A DNA stretch of 64,000 nucleotides, taken from JAPWJZ01 sp041287865. Lineage in GTDB: Bacteria; Pseudomonadota; Alphaproteobacteria; Micavibrionales; UBA2020. Below the pieces are notes generated by a model. The model was not told where the DNA came from. It saw only the letters and a list, made by a program, of their open reading frames with translations, and did no database searches. Each line of letters begins with the position of its first letter. Within the stretch, counting starts at the first letter, position 1. Shown here in pieces: positions 8,262 to 16,861 of the stretch. A program made the translations under genes and the position numbers. The DNA is taken from positions 1 through 64,000 of the forward strand of contig JBGGMV010000119.1 of assembly GCA_041287865.1 (NCBI GenBank), read 5' to 3'.

Positions 8262-10484
8262 ATGCCTGACTTGTCACTGCTGGAAAAACAGAAATTCTTT
8301 GGGACGCTTGCCGCTGTTGCGGTCGTTTTCCTGTTGTCTGTCACGGCGGCCAGCGCCGCGCCCTCGCAGACCAAGCAGCCGGTCAATTTCCAGTCCAAAA
8401 CGCTCTCGCATGACGACGTGAAGCAGACCGTGACGGCCAGTGGCGACGTGGAGCTGATACAGGGCGAGCGCATCCTGCGCGCCGATAAAATGGTTTACCA
8501 CCTCGATACCGACACCGTGGAGGCCATCGGCAATATCTCGCTGCTGGACGAACACGGCAACGTCAGCTTCGCCGAATACGTGACGCTCAGCCGCGACATG
8601 AAGGACGGCTTCATCCACAGCCTGCTGGCGCTGCTGGCCGACGGTTCGCGCTTTACCGCGACCGAGGCGAGGCGCGAAAACGGCGTGAAGACGACCATGA
8701 CCGACGCCACCTACACGCCTTGCAAGGTTTGCGAGATCGACCCGCATCCGCTCTGGCAGATCACGGCCGACAAGGTGGTGCATAACACCGAAACCAAGAG
8801 CATCGATTACAAGAACGCGCGCCTTGAATTCGCGGGTGTGCCGCTGGTCTGGTCGCCCATTTTCTCGCATGCCGACCCGACGGTGAAGCGCAAGAGCGGA
8901 TTCTTGCGCCCCAGTTACGGTTTTGACAGCGATATGGGCACCTATGTCGAAGGCGGTTATTACTTCGGCAGCATCTCGCCCGACAAGGACGCGACGGTGC
9001 GCATCCGCCCCACGACCGAGGCCGGCGTGCTATTGCAAGGCGAATGGCGCCAGCGCTTCGAGGATGGCCGCATTGAAATTGAAGCCAGCGGCGCGCATTC
9101 CGATCGCACCGAAGACGACGGCACGGTGGACGAAGGGCGCAATCGCGGGCATATTTTTGCCAATGGCCGTTTTGACCTGAACAGAAAATGGCGCGCCGGT
9201 TTCGATGTGGAGCGCGTATCGGATAAGGAATACCTGCGCCTCTACGATATCTCGAAAGAAAACGTGCTGGAGAGCGAGGCCTTTGCCGAGCGCCTTGCGG
9301 GCCGCGATTACACGCGCATCTCGGCGATGAATTTCCAGGACGTGCGCCTCGGCAATCGCCCCGACCAGCCCGACCTGCTGCCCTGGATCGATCACCGCAT
9401 GTTTGGCGAACCCGGCGGTCTGCTGGGCGGACGCTGGGAGTTCGGCGCAGGCGCGCTTGGCGTGAGACGCGAAGGCGTGGGGCAGGACGTGCAGCGCGCC
9501 TCGGTCGATATCGGCTGGGAGCGGCGCGATATCTTCCCCATCGGCCTTACGACGACGGCCAGCATGCAGGGGCGCGGCGATTTCTATGCCGTGCAGGACA
9601 GCGCCGCCGCGCTGCTGAACCCGCTGCTGGACGAAGACACGCAAAAGGCGCGCGGCATGGCGGTCGCCAGCCTTATCGCCAGCTATCCGATGGTGAAACG
9701 CCTTGAAAAGGCGCAGGTGGTGGTGGAACCGGTGGTGGGTGCCAGTATTAGTCCGCACATCGACGAGAACGATACCGATATCCCGAACGAGGACAGCATC
9801 GACACCGAATTCGACACCAACAACCTCTTCAGCAACACGCGCTTCCCCGGCATCGACCGGCAGGAAGACGGCGCGCGCCTGAATTACGGCATGCGCGTCG
9901 GCGCCTATGGCGACAATGGCCGTTACGCGAAGCTTTTCGTGGGGCAGAGCTACCGCTTCGACGACGACAACGTCTTCCCGAACGGCTCGGGGCTGGAGGA
10001 TGACGCTTCCGACATCGTCGGCCAGCTGAACGTCAGCCTGTCGAAATACCTTTCGGGTGATTACCGCTTCCAGATCGACACTGAAAACCTCGGCATCCGC
10101 CGCCATGAATTGCAGGCGCATGTCGGCAACGACAGGTTCAACGTCGATACGCATTACATCTACATTGATAAAATCGCGGGCACGGGTTTCAATGAATCGC
10201 GCCAGCAGATCCTGCTGGACGGAAAATATTATCTCGATGAAAAATGGTGGCTGAACGGCGGCACGCTGGTTGACATGGGCGAGGAGCCGGGCCTGCGCAA
10301 GGCGCAGTTTGGCTTCAACTATGCCGATGAATGCTTCTCCTTCTCGGCGCAGGCGCAGCGTAATTTGATGAGCGAGGCCTCGGGCGACAGCGGCACCGTA
10401 TTGATGCTGCGCGTGGGCTTCAAGAATATTGGCGACTTTAACGCGGGCGAGATCGAGATTTCGCCCGGCAACGATGACGGCTAG
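8262..10484 (+). CDS. lptD: LPS-assembly protein LptD
   Basis: Outer-membrane beta-barrel that inserts lipopolysaccharide into the outer leaflet together with LptE. A signal peptide spans about residues 1-34 (hydrophobic FFGTLAAVAVVFLLSV, cleavage near ASAAP). The OstA/LptA-like jellyroll follows (~45-150), then a CxxC pair in TPCKVCE and the C-terminal LptD barrel, with one more Cys in NYADECFSF. The 740-residue length is normal. The Cys positions fit interdomain disulfides as known for LptD, although the pattern here is CxxC plus one rather than two pairs. The usual downstream surA-pdxA genes are absent; an unknown membrane-anchored protein follows 10 bases later. Confidence 0.95.
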   Translation: MPDLSLLEKQKFFGTLAAVAVVFLLSVTAASAAPSQTKQPVNFQSKTLSHDDVKQTVTASGDVELIQGERILRADKMVYHLDTDTVEAIGNISLLDEHGNVSFAEYVTLSRDMKDGFIHSLLALLADGSRFTATEARRENGVKTTMTDATYTPCKVCEIDPHPLWQITADKVVHNTETKSIDYKNARLEFAGVPLVWSPIFSHADPTVKRKSGFLRPSYGFDSDMGTYVEGGYYFGSISPDKDATVRIRPTTEAGVLLQGEWRQRFEDGRIEIEASGAHSDRTEDDGTVDEGRNRGHIFANGRFDLNRKWRAGFDVERVSDKEYLRLYDISKENVLESEAFAERLAGRDYTRISAMNFQDVRLGNRPDQPDLLPWIDHRMFGEPGGLLGGRWEFGAGALGVRREGVGQDVQRASVDIGWERRDIFPIGLTTTASMQGRGDFYAVQDSAAALLNPLLDEDTQKARGMAVASLIASYPMVKRLEKAQVVVEPVVGASISPHIDENDTDIPNEDSIDTEFDTNNLFSNTRFPGIDRQEDGARLNYGMRVGAYGDNGRYAKLFVGQSYRFDDDNVFPNGSGLEDDASDIVGQLNVSLSKYLSGDYRFQIDTENLGIRRHELQAHVGNDRFNVDTHYIYIDKIAGTGFNESRQQILLDGKYYLDEKWWLNGGTLVDMGEEPGLRKAQFGFNYADECFSFSAQAQRNLMSEASGDSGTVLMLRVGFKNIGDFNAGEIEISPGNDDG

Positions 10485-10494
10485 GAGGTAACGC

Positions 10495-11220
10495 ATGAAT
10501 TTCGGCATGTATGATTCAGGCCGCCGGTACCGCCGCCAGCAGGCGGCGCGCCGCAATAAATTCATACTTGTCGTGATATTGATCATGACGGTGGCAGGCC
10601 TGTCGTACTGGTGGGGGGCGGAGCATGTGCTGTCATCGGAGGCCGCCTACAAGCAGCAGTATGAGACGATCAAGTCCGAACGTACCAGCATGGAAAACAC
10701 CATCACGGCGCTGCGCGCGGAAGTCGCCTCGACCAATACGCGCTACAAGCAGCTGGACGATAAATTCAACCTGGAAGTCCCGCAGGGCGATTTCAAGCGC
10801 CTTGCCGACCTCGTGAAAAAACAGCTGGACGCAGGCATTAAGGTCGAGCGCCTTGCGCTGGCGATCGAAAGCGCGCGGCCGCCGCGCAACTGCTCCGACC
10901 CCGTGGTGAAGCGCTTCGTGGTGCGCACGCCCGTCTATAGCGGGCCGCAGGGCGCGGTGCTCTTTGGCAACGGCGTGGTGACGATTGCGGGCGAAGGCCA
11001 GCCCTCCGTCAACGCGACAGGCCAGAAAGAAGCCTGGTACGATCCCGGCAAGGCCGTGAAGATCATCTTCACCGAAATCGGCGGCAAGCAGACCTTCAAG
11101 CAGGGCCTGCTGCCCATCCAGAATTCGATGGTGATCGGCAACAAGGAATACCGTTTCACCATCGCGGCGGGCGAACGCTCCTTCATGAGCGTCACGGGCG
11201 ACAGTTGCGATTATCCCTGA
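10495..11220 (+). CDS. Hypothetical inner-membrane-anchored coiled-coil protein
   Basis: 241 residues. A short basic cytoplasmic N-terminus (RRYRRQQAARRNK) is followed by one transmembrane helix at about residues 22-42, then a predicted periplasmic coiled coil (~48-95) and a beta-rich C-terminal domain with two Cys. The topology is N-in, C-out. An AGGAGG ribosome binding site lies just before the ATG, and the gene begins 10 bases after lptD, so they are probably co-transcribed. A role in envelope biogenesis is possible from context, but I recognise no family. Confidence 0.8.
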   Translation: MNFGMYDSGRRYRRQQAARRNKFILVVILIMTVAGLSYWWGAEHVLSSEAAYKQQYETIKSERTSMENTITALRAEVASTNTRYKQLDDKFNLEVPQGDFKRLADLVKKQLDAGIKVERLALAIESARPPRNCSDPVVKRFVVRTPVYSGPQGAVLFGNGVVTIAGEGQPSVNATGQKEAWYDPGKAVKIIFTEIGGKQTFKQGLLPIQNSMVIGNKEYRFTIAAGERSFMSVTGDSCDYP

Positions 11221-11295
11221 TAAACGGGCTCTTTTAAGCAGTTAACAGTTTTTTCACCCCTGTTTCGTATAGTGGGGGCATGAAAAAAAGGCGTC

Positions 11296-11514
11296 TTGCA
11301 GAAATCATGGGAAAAATGCGCAGGTCTTGGCAAAGCGCTGGCCGAGGGTTACGAGCGCGACCTTGATGCCGCAACGCCGCTCTCGATGCTGACGGGCCAT
11401 GGCAAGCTTGTGCTGGCAGCGCCTTTTTCGGTTGTCGCCGAAGTAATAGCTGAAGTTGCCTGCCAGTCGGGCAAGCCGGTGGACAAAAGCCAGCTCAAGA
11501 AATTCAAGCTATAA
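11296..11514 (+). CDS. Small hypothetical protein, 72 aa, TTG start
   Basis: The frame opens with TTG at 11296 and encodes a short protein with a hydrophobic centre (LVLAAPFSVVAEVIAEVA) and a basic end KKFKL. A competing ATG at 11280 is in a different frame that stops after 28 codons. The region has coding-like base composition, and the gene ends 3 bases before the convergent phosphodiesterase gene. No family is recognised. The start and even the coding status are uncertain. Confidence 0.45.
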   Translation: MQKSWEKCAGLGKALAEGYERDLDAATPLSMLTGHGKLVLAAPFSVVAEVIAEVACQSGKPVDKSQLKKFKL

Positions 11515-11517
11515 AAA

Positions 11518-12267
11518 TCAGTGCTTCCTCTGCACCGCTTCCATGATGACATCCGGGCTGTCGGAGAAGAAGCTGTCGACGCCCATGCGTACCAGCTGCT
11601 GCGCCTTCATCGGGTCGTTGATGGTATAGGCGAGGATGGGTTTTTGCAGCTCGATATATTCCTCGATCTGGTCGGGCGTGACGGTGTTGCCGTTGATGTT
11701 CAGCGTCGCGGCCTCCAGATGTTCCATGAATTCTTTCCAGTTGTCGATATGCTCGTCCATCAGGAATCCGCGCGGCCAGTCGGGCATCATGTCGAGCGCG
11801 GTTTCGAGGCTGACGTGCTGGAAGCTGGACACCAGCGGCGGCGGCTGGTCGTCGGGCCAGATGCGGGTTGCGATATCGAGCATCACTTCCGCCGTTTCCT
11901 TTTCGCGGCCGGGGCAGGGCTTGATTTCAAGGTTGATGTTCATGCCGCGTTCCAGCACGACATTCAGCATTTCTTCAAGGGTCGGGATGCGTTCGTTGAT
12001 AAAGCTTTCCCCGTACCATGAACCGGCGTCCAGTTCCTTCAGCTCCTTCAGCGTGAAATCTTTCACCAGCCCTTGCGCGCCCGTGCAGCGCTCTAGCTCC
12101 TCGTCGTGGAAGATGATAGCTTCGCTGTCTTTCGTCAGCTTCACGTCGACTTCTACCCATTCACAACCAAGGTCAGCGGCGGCGTGGATGCTGGACAGCG
12201 TGTTTTCGGGCGCATAGGCCTTCGCGCCGCGGTGGCCGATGACTTTCGGGATGACGAGAGAGTGCAT
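11518..12267 (-). CDS. ugpQ: Glycerophosphodiester phosphodiesterase, cytoplasmic type
   Basis: Hydrolyses glycerophosphodiesters to sn-glycerol-3-phosphate and an alcohol. The GDPD signature is complete: GHRGA then PENT near the N-terminus, the metal-binding EVDV, and the catalytic HDE (FHDEELERCTG). NLEIKPCPG and the C-terminal GVDSFFSDSPD complete the TIM-barrel pattern. There is no signal peptide, which matches UgpQ rather than periplasmic GlpQ. The 249-residue length is typical. It is monocistronic here, and no glycerol-phosphate transporter lies nearby. Confidence 0.92.
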   Translation of the reverse strand: MHSLVIPKVIGHRGAKAYAPENTLSSIHAAADLGCEWVEVDVKLTKDSEAIIFHDEELERCTGAQGLVKDFTLKELKELDAGSWYGESFINERIPTLEEMLNVVLERGMNINLEIKPCPGREKETAEVMLDIATRIWPDDQPPPLVSSFQHVSLETALDMMPDWPRGFLMDEHIDNWKEFMEHLEAATLNINGNTVTPDQIEEYIELQKPILAYTINDPMKAQQLVRMGVDSFFSDSPDVIMEAVQRKH

Positions 12268-12311
12268 GTGCTTCTCCTTCAGATTTTTAATGACTATACC
12301 GAAAAGCGCCT

Positions 12312-12344
12312 AAAAGAAAAGGGCGTCAGCCGTGGCCGACGCCC
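12312..12344 (-). terminator. Intrinsic terminator of pnp
   Basis: On the minus strand a GGGCGTC / GACGCCC stem (12321-12344) is followed by a T-rich run TTTTCTTTTA at 12311-12320. It lies 24 bases beyond the pnp stop codon and separates pnp from the downstream phosphodiesterase gene. Confidence 0.8.
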
Positions 12345-12367
12345 TGTATCTTTATCAGGCGGAAATC

Positions 12368-14500
12368 TTACGAGGCTTCGCGCTGCGGCTGGACGTCGGC
12401 ACCGGTCGCCTGGTCGATGGCTTTCATCGACAGCTTGATCTTGCCTTTTTCCATGCCAATGCACTTCACCTTAACTTTGTCGCCTTCTTTAACGACATCG
12501 CCCACCGCTTTCACGCGGCGCTGCGACAGTTCGGAGATGTGCACGAGGCCGTCGGTCTTCGGCATGATGTTCACGAAGGCGCCGAATTCGACGACCTTCA
12601 CAACGGTGCCGTCATAGACCTTGCCGATTTCGGCTTCGGCGGTGATGCCCTTGATCCAGTCCAGGGCTTTCTGGATGGCTTCGGAGCCCACAGCCGCGAC
12701 CTTGATCGTGCCATCGTCTTCGATGTCGATCTTGGTGCCGGTTTTTTCGGTGATCTCGCGGATGACGGAGCCGCCGGAGCCGATGACTTCGCGGATCTTT
12801 TCCTTCGGGATCTTGATGGTGACGATCTGCGGCGCGTTCTGGTTGAGGGATTCGCGCGCGCCGGTCAGCGCTTTCGCCATTTCAGCCAGAATGTGCAGGC
12901 GGCCTTGCTGTGCCTGCGCCAGGGCGATTTTCATGATCTCTTCGGTGATCGAAGTGATCTTGATGTCCATCTGGAGCGAGGTTATGCCTTTTTCCGTGCC
13001 CGCGACCTTGAAGTCCATGTCGCCGAGGTGGTCTTCGTCGCCAAGGATGTCAGAGAGGACTGCGAATTTCGCGTCTTCCTTGATCAGGCCCATGGCGATA
13101 CCGGCGACGGGACGGGTGAGGGGAACGCCCGCATCCATCAGCGCCAGCGAAGATCCGCAAACGGTCGCCATCGAGGACGAACCGTTAGATTCGGTAATCT
13201 CCGACACGAGGCGGATGGTGTAGGGGAACTTCTCCTTCTCGGGCAGCATCGGGCGCAGTGCGCGCCAGGCTAGCTTGCCGTGGCCGATTTCGCGGCGGCC
13301 AGCGCCCGACATACGGCCGCATTCGCCGACCGAGTAAGGAGGGAAGTTGTAGTGCAGCATAAACGTCTCGTGGCTCTCGCCGTGCAGGCCGTCGATCAGC
13401 TGTTCGTCATCGCCGGTGCCGAGCGTGGTGACAACCACAGCCTGCGTTTCGCCGCGGGTGAAGAGCGCCGAGCCGTGCACGCGAGGCAGGAAGCCTGCCT
13501 GCGACACGATCGGGCGGATCGTCTTGCCGTCGCGGCCGTCGATGCGGGTGCCGGTGTCGAGAATGCCGTTACGGACGATATCCGCTTCGACATGCTTGCA
13601 GAGCGAGGAGATCAGCGCTGCGGTGACGGGGCTGGCCTTGTCTTCCTTGTTGACCAGAGCGGCGACCGCCTTGTCGCGGGCAGCGTCCAGCTTGGCGACG
13701 CGGTCTTGCTTGACCTTGGTTGCGTAAGCAGCCTTGAAGTCTGCTGCAACGAGGTCGCGGACTTTCGCTTCGAGCGCTTTGGCGTCGTAGCCGGGTTCGG
13801 GCAGAACCCATGCGTCTTTCGCGCAGGCTTCGGCCAGTGCGATCTGCATGTCGATGACGGGCTGGAAGCCTTTCCAGCCGAACATGACAGCTTCGAGCAT
13901 CTTGGTCTCGTCCAGTTCGTGCGCTTCGGATTCAACCATCAGCACGCCTTCGCGCGTGCCGGCGACGACGAGGTCGAGCTTCGACGTTTTCATTTCATCA
14001 ATGGTGGGGTTCAGCACCAGTTCGCCGTTGATCAGGCCGACGCGGGCTGCGCCAACCGGGCCCATGAAGGGAATGCCCGAGATGACAAGCGCGGCGGAAG
14101 CGGCGCAGAGCGCGGCGCAATCCGATTCATGCGTCAGGTCGTAGGACAGCACGGTTGCGATGATCTGCGTTTCGTTGAGGAATTCCTTGGGGAACAAGGG
14201 GCGGATGGGGCGGTCGATCAGGCGCGAGATCAGGGTATCGCGTTCCGTCGGTTTGCCTTCGCGCTTGAAGAATCCGCCGGGGATCTTGCCGGCCGCGAAA
14301 TATTTTTCCTGGTAGTGGACGGAGAGGGGGAAGAAATCCTGTCCGGGTTTTGCTTGTTTATCAGCGACAGCGGTGACGAGCACCGTGGTTTCGCCGTAGG
14401 TCACGAGGACCGCGCCATCTGCCTGGCGCGCGAGGCGGCCCGTTTCAAACGACAGTTTCTTGCCGGCCCAGTTCATTTCTTTCTTGGTAATCGTAAACAT
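12368..14500 (-). CDS. pnp: Polyribonucleotide nucleotidyltransferase (PNPase)
   Basis: Phosphorolytic 3'-5' exoribonuclease and component of RNA degradation. Two RNase PH domains are separated by the helical linker, followed by a KH domain (VIGSGGSVIREI) and a C-terminal S1 domain (DGTVVKVVEFGAFV). The catalytic-site motif LALMDAG is present. The frame runs 30 bases further to a GTG at 14530, but the ATG at 14500 has an AAGGAAAG ribosome binding site and gives the standard MFTITKKEM-type start, for 710 residues. pnp usually lies directly after rpsO. Here rpsO is almost 10 kb away, with an accessory block between them. Confidence 0.97.
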   Translation of the reverse strand: MFTITKKEMNWAGKKLSFETGRLARQADGAVLVTYGETTVLVTAVADKQAKPGQDFFPLSVHYQEKYFAAGKIPGGFFKREGKPTERDTLISRLIDRPIRPLFPKEFLNETQIIATVLSYDLTHESDCAALCAASAALVISGIPFMGPVGAARVGLINGELVLNPTIDEMKTSKLDLVVAGTREGVLMVESEAHELDETKMLEAVMFGWKGFQPVIDMQIALAEACAKDAWVLPEPGYDAKALEAKVRDLVAADFKAAYATKVKQDRVAKLDAARDKAVAALVNKEDKASPVTAALISSLCKHVEADIVRNGILDTGTRIDGRDGKTIRPIVSQAGFLPRVHGSALFTRGETQAVVVTTLGTGDDEQLIDGLHGESHETFMLHYNFPPYSVGECGRMSGAGRREIGHGKLAWRALRPMLPEKEKFPYTIRLVSEITESNGSSSMATVCGSSLALMDAGVPLTRPVAGIAMGLIKEDAKFAVLSDILGDEDHLGDMDFKVAGTEKGITSLQMDIKITSITEEIMKIALAQAQQGRLHILAEMAKALTGARESLNQNAPQIVTIKIPKEKIREVIGSGGSVIREITEKTGTKIDIEDDGTIKVAAVGSEAIQKALDWIKGITAEAEIGKVYDGTVVKVVEFGAFVNIMPKTDGLVHISELSQRRVKAVGDVVKEGDKVKVKCIGMEKGKIKLSMKAIDQATGADVQPQREAS

Positions 14501-14525
14501 ATAAGTACTTTCCTTTTTCCAAACA

Positions 14526-14559
14526 TTCACCCCGCGTCAGACAAATGGTGAAAGCGGGG
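14526..14559 (-). promoter_or_regulatory. Alternative hairpins in the pnp leader
   Basis: Two overlapping pairings are visible in the leader just upstream of pnp: CCCCGC (14530-14535) with GCGGGG (14554-14559), and TTCACC (14526-14531) with GGTGAA (14547-14552). They share bases and cannot form together. Enteric PNPase is autoregulated through a leader stem-loop cut by RNase III, so a similar role is conceivable. The sequence shows only the potential for folding. Confidence 0.35.
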
Positions 14560-14769
14560 CTTTACTTGCTTTTCACCTTATTTACAGGGAGATAAATGCC
14601 ATCTGGGCCCCCAAAAGTCAAAGGGTTCGGCACAATAAGCCGGATTATTGCGCGGAGAGGGTTCCGATTGACATAATATAATGATTTTGCGGAGTTCCGG
14701 TGGGCAAGGAGCGGGGCGGGAGGGGATAAAAACCAACCCCTGCCGCAACTCCGTCGATCTTTCTTTGGC

Positions 14770-15387
14770 TCAGCCTGCTGCCTGCATCCTGAAGCTCAGC
14801 GGCTTTGTTACACAAACGCGGGTTTGCAGGACCGTGTTGACCATGACCGCATCGTCCAGCAGCGCTTCCTCATGAAGCCTTGCCTTCGTTTCGTCAGACA
14901 TCTTCAGTTTCTGGGGCACGTCGTCCCAGGACGTGAACGTGCCAAGTGCAGTCACCAGCGCTTTAAACTTCACAGGTGCGTGTTCGAGGTTCGGCAGCGG
15001 GCACGCATGGGTGCTGAACTTTCCGCCCACCGCTTTCGGCGCGCCTTCCAGAGAATAAAGGTCGTCGCTGTTGCATTCAAAGTCGCCGCCGACATGCCGG
15101 GGGGCATGCTCCAGCGAGGTCAGTGGGTTGCCCATGCACATGAAATCACCGCCCACCCATTTGGGCGCGCCCTTCAGTGAGGTGAGCTGGTTGCACATGC
15201 ACTCGAAATTGCCCATGACGATCACATCGGTGAAATCGGGAAGCTCTTTCAGGTTCTCCATGTTGAGCTGGATGTCGCCCGGCACGATGATGCGGCCGCC
15301 GGGCAGCTTCTTGTACTCGATCTCATACCTCTTCAATGCACGCTCGACCGCAGGGAGGCTTGAAAACTGATTGAAATTTGTACGCAT
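14770..15387 (-). CDS. Leucine-rich-type repeat protein (short paralogue)
   Basis: 205 residues. An N-terminal cap contains RIIVPGDIQLN, followed by four tandem ~21-residue repeats of the form F-x-C-x3-x-L-T-S-L-x-x-A-P-x-x-V-G-G-D. The C-terminal tail contains WDDVPQKLKMS. These repeats resemble the Cys/Asn-containing leucine-rich-type repeats found in phage and bacterial proteins of unknown role. No signal peptide or membrane span is seen. A second protein with the same cap, repeat and tail is encoded at 30811-32019. A GGAG ribosome binding site precedes the ATG. The fold suggests protein binding; partners are unknown. Confidence 0.85.
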   Translation of the reverse strand: MRTNFNQFSSLPAVERALKRYEIEYKKLPGGRIIVPGDIQLNMENLKELPDFTDVIVMGNFECMCNQLTSLKGAPKWVGGDFMCMGNPLTSLEHAPRHVGGDFECNSDDLYSLEGAPKAVGGKFSTHACPLPNLEHAPVKFKALVTALGTFTSWDDVPQKLKMSDETKARLHEEALLDDAVMVNTVLQTRVCVTKPLSFRMQAAG

Positions 15388-15676
15388 GCTGAAACTCCGT
15401 GAATAATTGTTAAGTATTCATGGCTGTTTCAGCTGGACTGTAACCGGCAGGCAAGAAACAAGCGGAAATCGCTCTGCCGTAGTTGTTCAGCGTATATTGA
15501 TTATATCCGATTCGTTGTTATTATGGAAATACCTTTTTCGTTGGGTAATTACGCCTTTTGGACTTCTTTTTCATATTGGCAACTGTGCGCGAAAGGAGTA
15601 GGTTCTTCCTCCAAACAAATCAAATACATGCTGCGCCGCAACATAAAACAACAGGCAGCATGAAGGTGTGAAGACT

Positions 15677-16861
15677 ATGAAAGAACGCAGGGATATTTCG
15701 ATCCTTGGCAACGTCACCGCCAAGGACGAGGCGAATTTTTCCGAACGCGAGAAGGAAATCGCGGCGATTGGCCGCGCGCTGGATGCGCGTTTCCTGCCGC
15801 AGTTCGAACGCCGCGAGTTCACCTATGTGCATGGCGTGGACAAGATGAAGGCCTACCTGCCCGAAGGCCTGCATGACGACAAAAACCTGGTGGCCGAGCA
15901 GAAGGTTAATATCTCCTATAACTACTGGCCCGCCCGCAACAACCCTGAAAACGCGGAAACCATTATCGTGCTGGGCGGCATCTATAACGCCGCGCGCCGC
16001 GCCGATTTCTTTGCCGAGGGTGCTGCGGAGAAATTCAACGTCATCGCGCTTGATTACCCCGGCAAGGGCTATAGCGGCAACCTGCGCCTGCCGGGCGATT
16101 ATACGCTGGGCACCTATGCCGATATCGTGCGCGCGCTGATCGAGGAAATCGCGCCCGAGAACAAATTCCACCTGCTGGGCAATTCGCACGGCTCGAAAGT
16201 CATCTATACGATGGTGGAGCAGGGCTTCGCCGATCCCGCCTGGGGCAGCACCATCATCGGCGACATGCCGCCTGAAACGCCGGCGGGGCCGAAACTGCGC
16301 CGCGGCTGGCGCAACCGTGAAAGGCCCTCGTCGGAAACGATGGAGGAAGCGGTGCGCAAGCTTTCCAGCTTCCTGGCCGGCCATGGCGCGCCTGTCTCGC
16401 CCGAATTCGTCATCCATGATTTCAACCACGGCTTTGAAAAACTGATGCGCGAAGGCTTCGTCTGGGGCTACGACCCGAATTCGATGGCGGGCTATACCGA
16501 TGAATACCTGCTCCCCTACGACAAATGGGATGCCTTCAAGAAAATCCCCACGCCCGTGCTGCTGCTGGCGGGGGAGACAAGCAATACCGCCACCCCCGGC
16601 GCCGTCCAGAAGATGCTGGACGCGCGGCCCGACATGTCGCTGCTGCTCTATGCAGGCGTCGGCCATTACCCCGAGCTGGTAACGCCCAAGCGTATTGCCG
16701 AGGCGGTTGAATGGATTGCAAGCTCCGGTAAATGCACAGCGCCGCTCCGCGCTATCGTGCCCGCTGATCCTGATGGGGATATGAAGCTTTATCCCGTGCA
16801 GGATAATAAACCGGCTGTTGCGCCCGCGCCGAAACAGTCGCGGCAAGGCGGACCGAAGTGA
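15677..16861 (+). CDS. Alpha/beta hydrolase
   Basis: 394 residues with an alpha/beta-hydrolase core at ~90-350. The nucleophile elbow GNSHG places the catalytic Ser near residue 170. IVLGG is a likely oxyanion-hole strand, a candidate acid lies in LLLAGETSN, and a candidate His in GVGHYPEL. The N-terminal ~85 residues are an extra region and the tail is Pro/Gln-rich. The frame extends to a GTG at 15668, but the ATG at 15677 has a properly spaced GAAGG ribosome binding site. Its stop overlaps the start of a second hydrolase by 4 bases (GTGA), and that in turn overlaps a HAD gene, so the three are translationally coupled. The substrate is unknown. Confidence 0.85.
   Translation: MKERRDISILGNVTAKDEANFSEREKEIAAIGRALDARFLPQFERREFTYVHGVDKMKAYLPEGLHDDKNLVAEQKVNISYNYWPARNNPENAETIIVLGGIYNAARRADFFAEGAAEKFNVIALDYPGKGYSGNLRLPGDYTLGTYADIVRALIEEIAPENKFHLLGNSHGSKVIYTMVEQGFADPAWGSTIIGDMPPETPAGPKLRRGWRNRERPSSETMEEAVRKLSSFLAGHGAPVSPEFVIHDFNHGFEKLMREGFVWGYDPNSMAGYTDEYLLPYDKWDAFKKIPTPVLLLAGETSNTATPGAVQKMLDARPDMSLLLYAGVGHYPELVTPKRIAEAVEWIASSGKCTAPLRAIVPADPDGDMKLYPVQDNKPAVAPAPKQSRQGGPK

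Noticed and set aside
9030..10586. 518-residue frame on the minus strand
   Set aside because: Antisense to lptD, which has a signal peptide and clear family motifs.
11280..11366. ATG-initiated frame MKKRRLAEIM
   Set aside because: It stops after 28 codons and lies in a different frame from the longer TTG-initiated gene at 11296. No evidence for a frameshift joining the two.
13280..14551. 423-residue frame on the plus strand
   Set aside because: Antisense to pnp.
14668..14682. TTGACA and TATAAT close together
   Set aside because: Both hexamers are perfect, but they are only 3 bases apart, so they cannot act as one sigma-70 promoter. No supported gene starts downstream on that strand.
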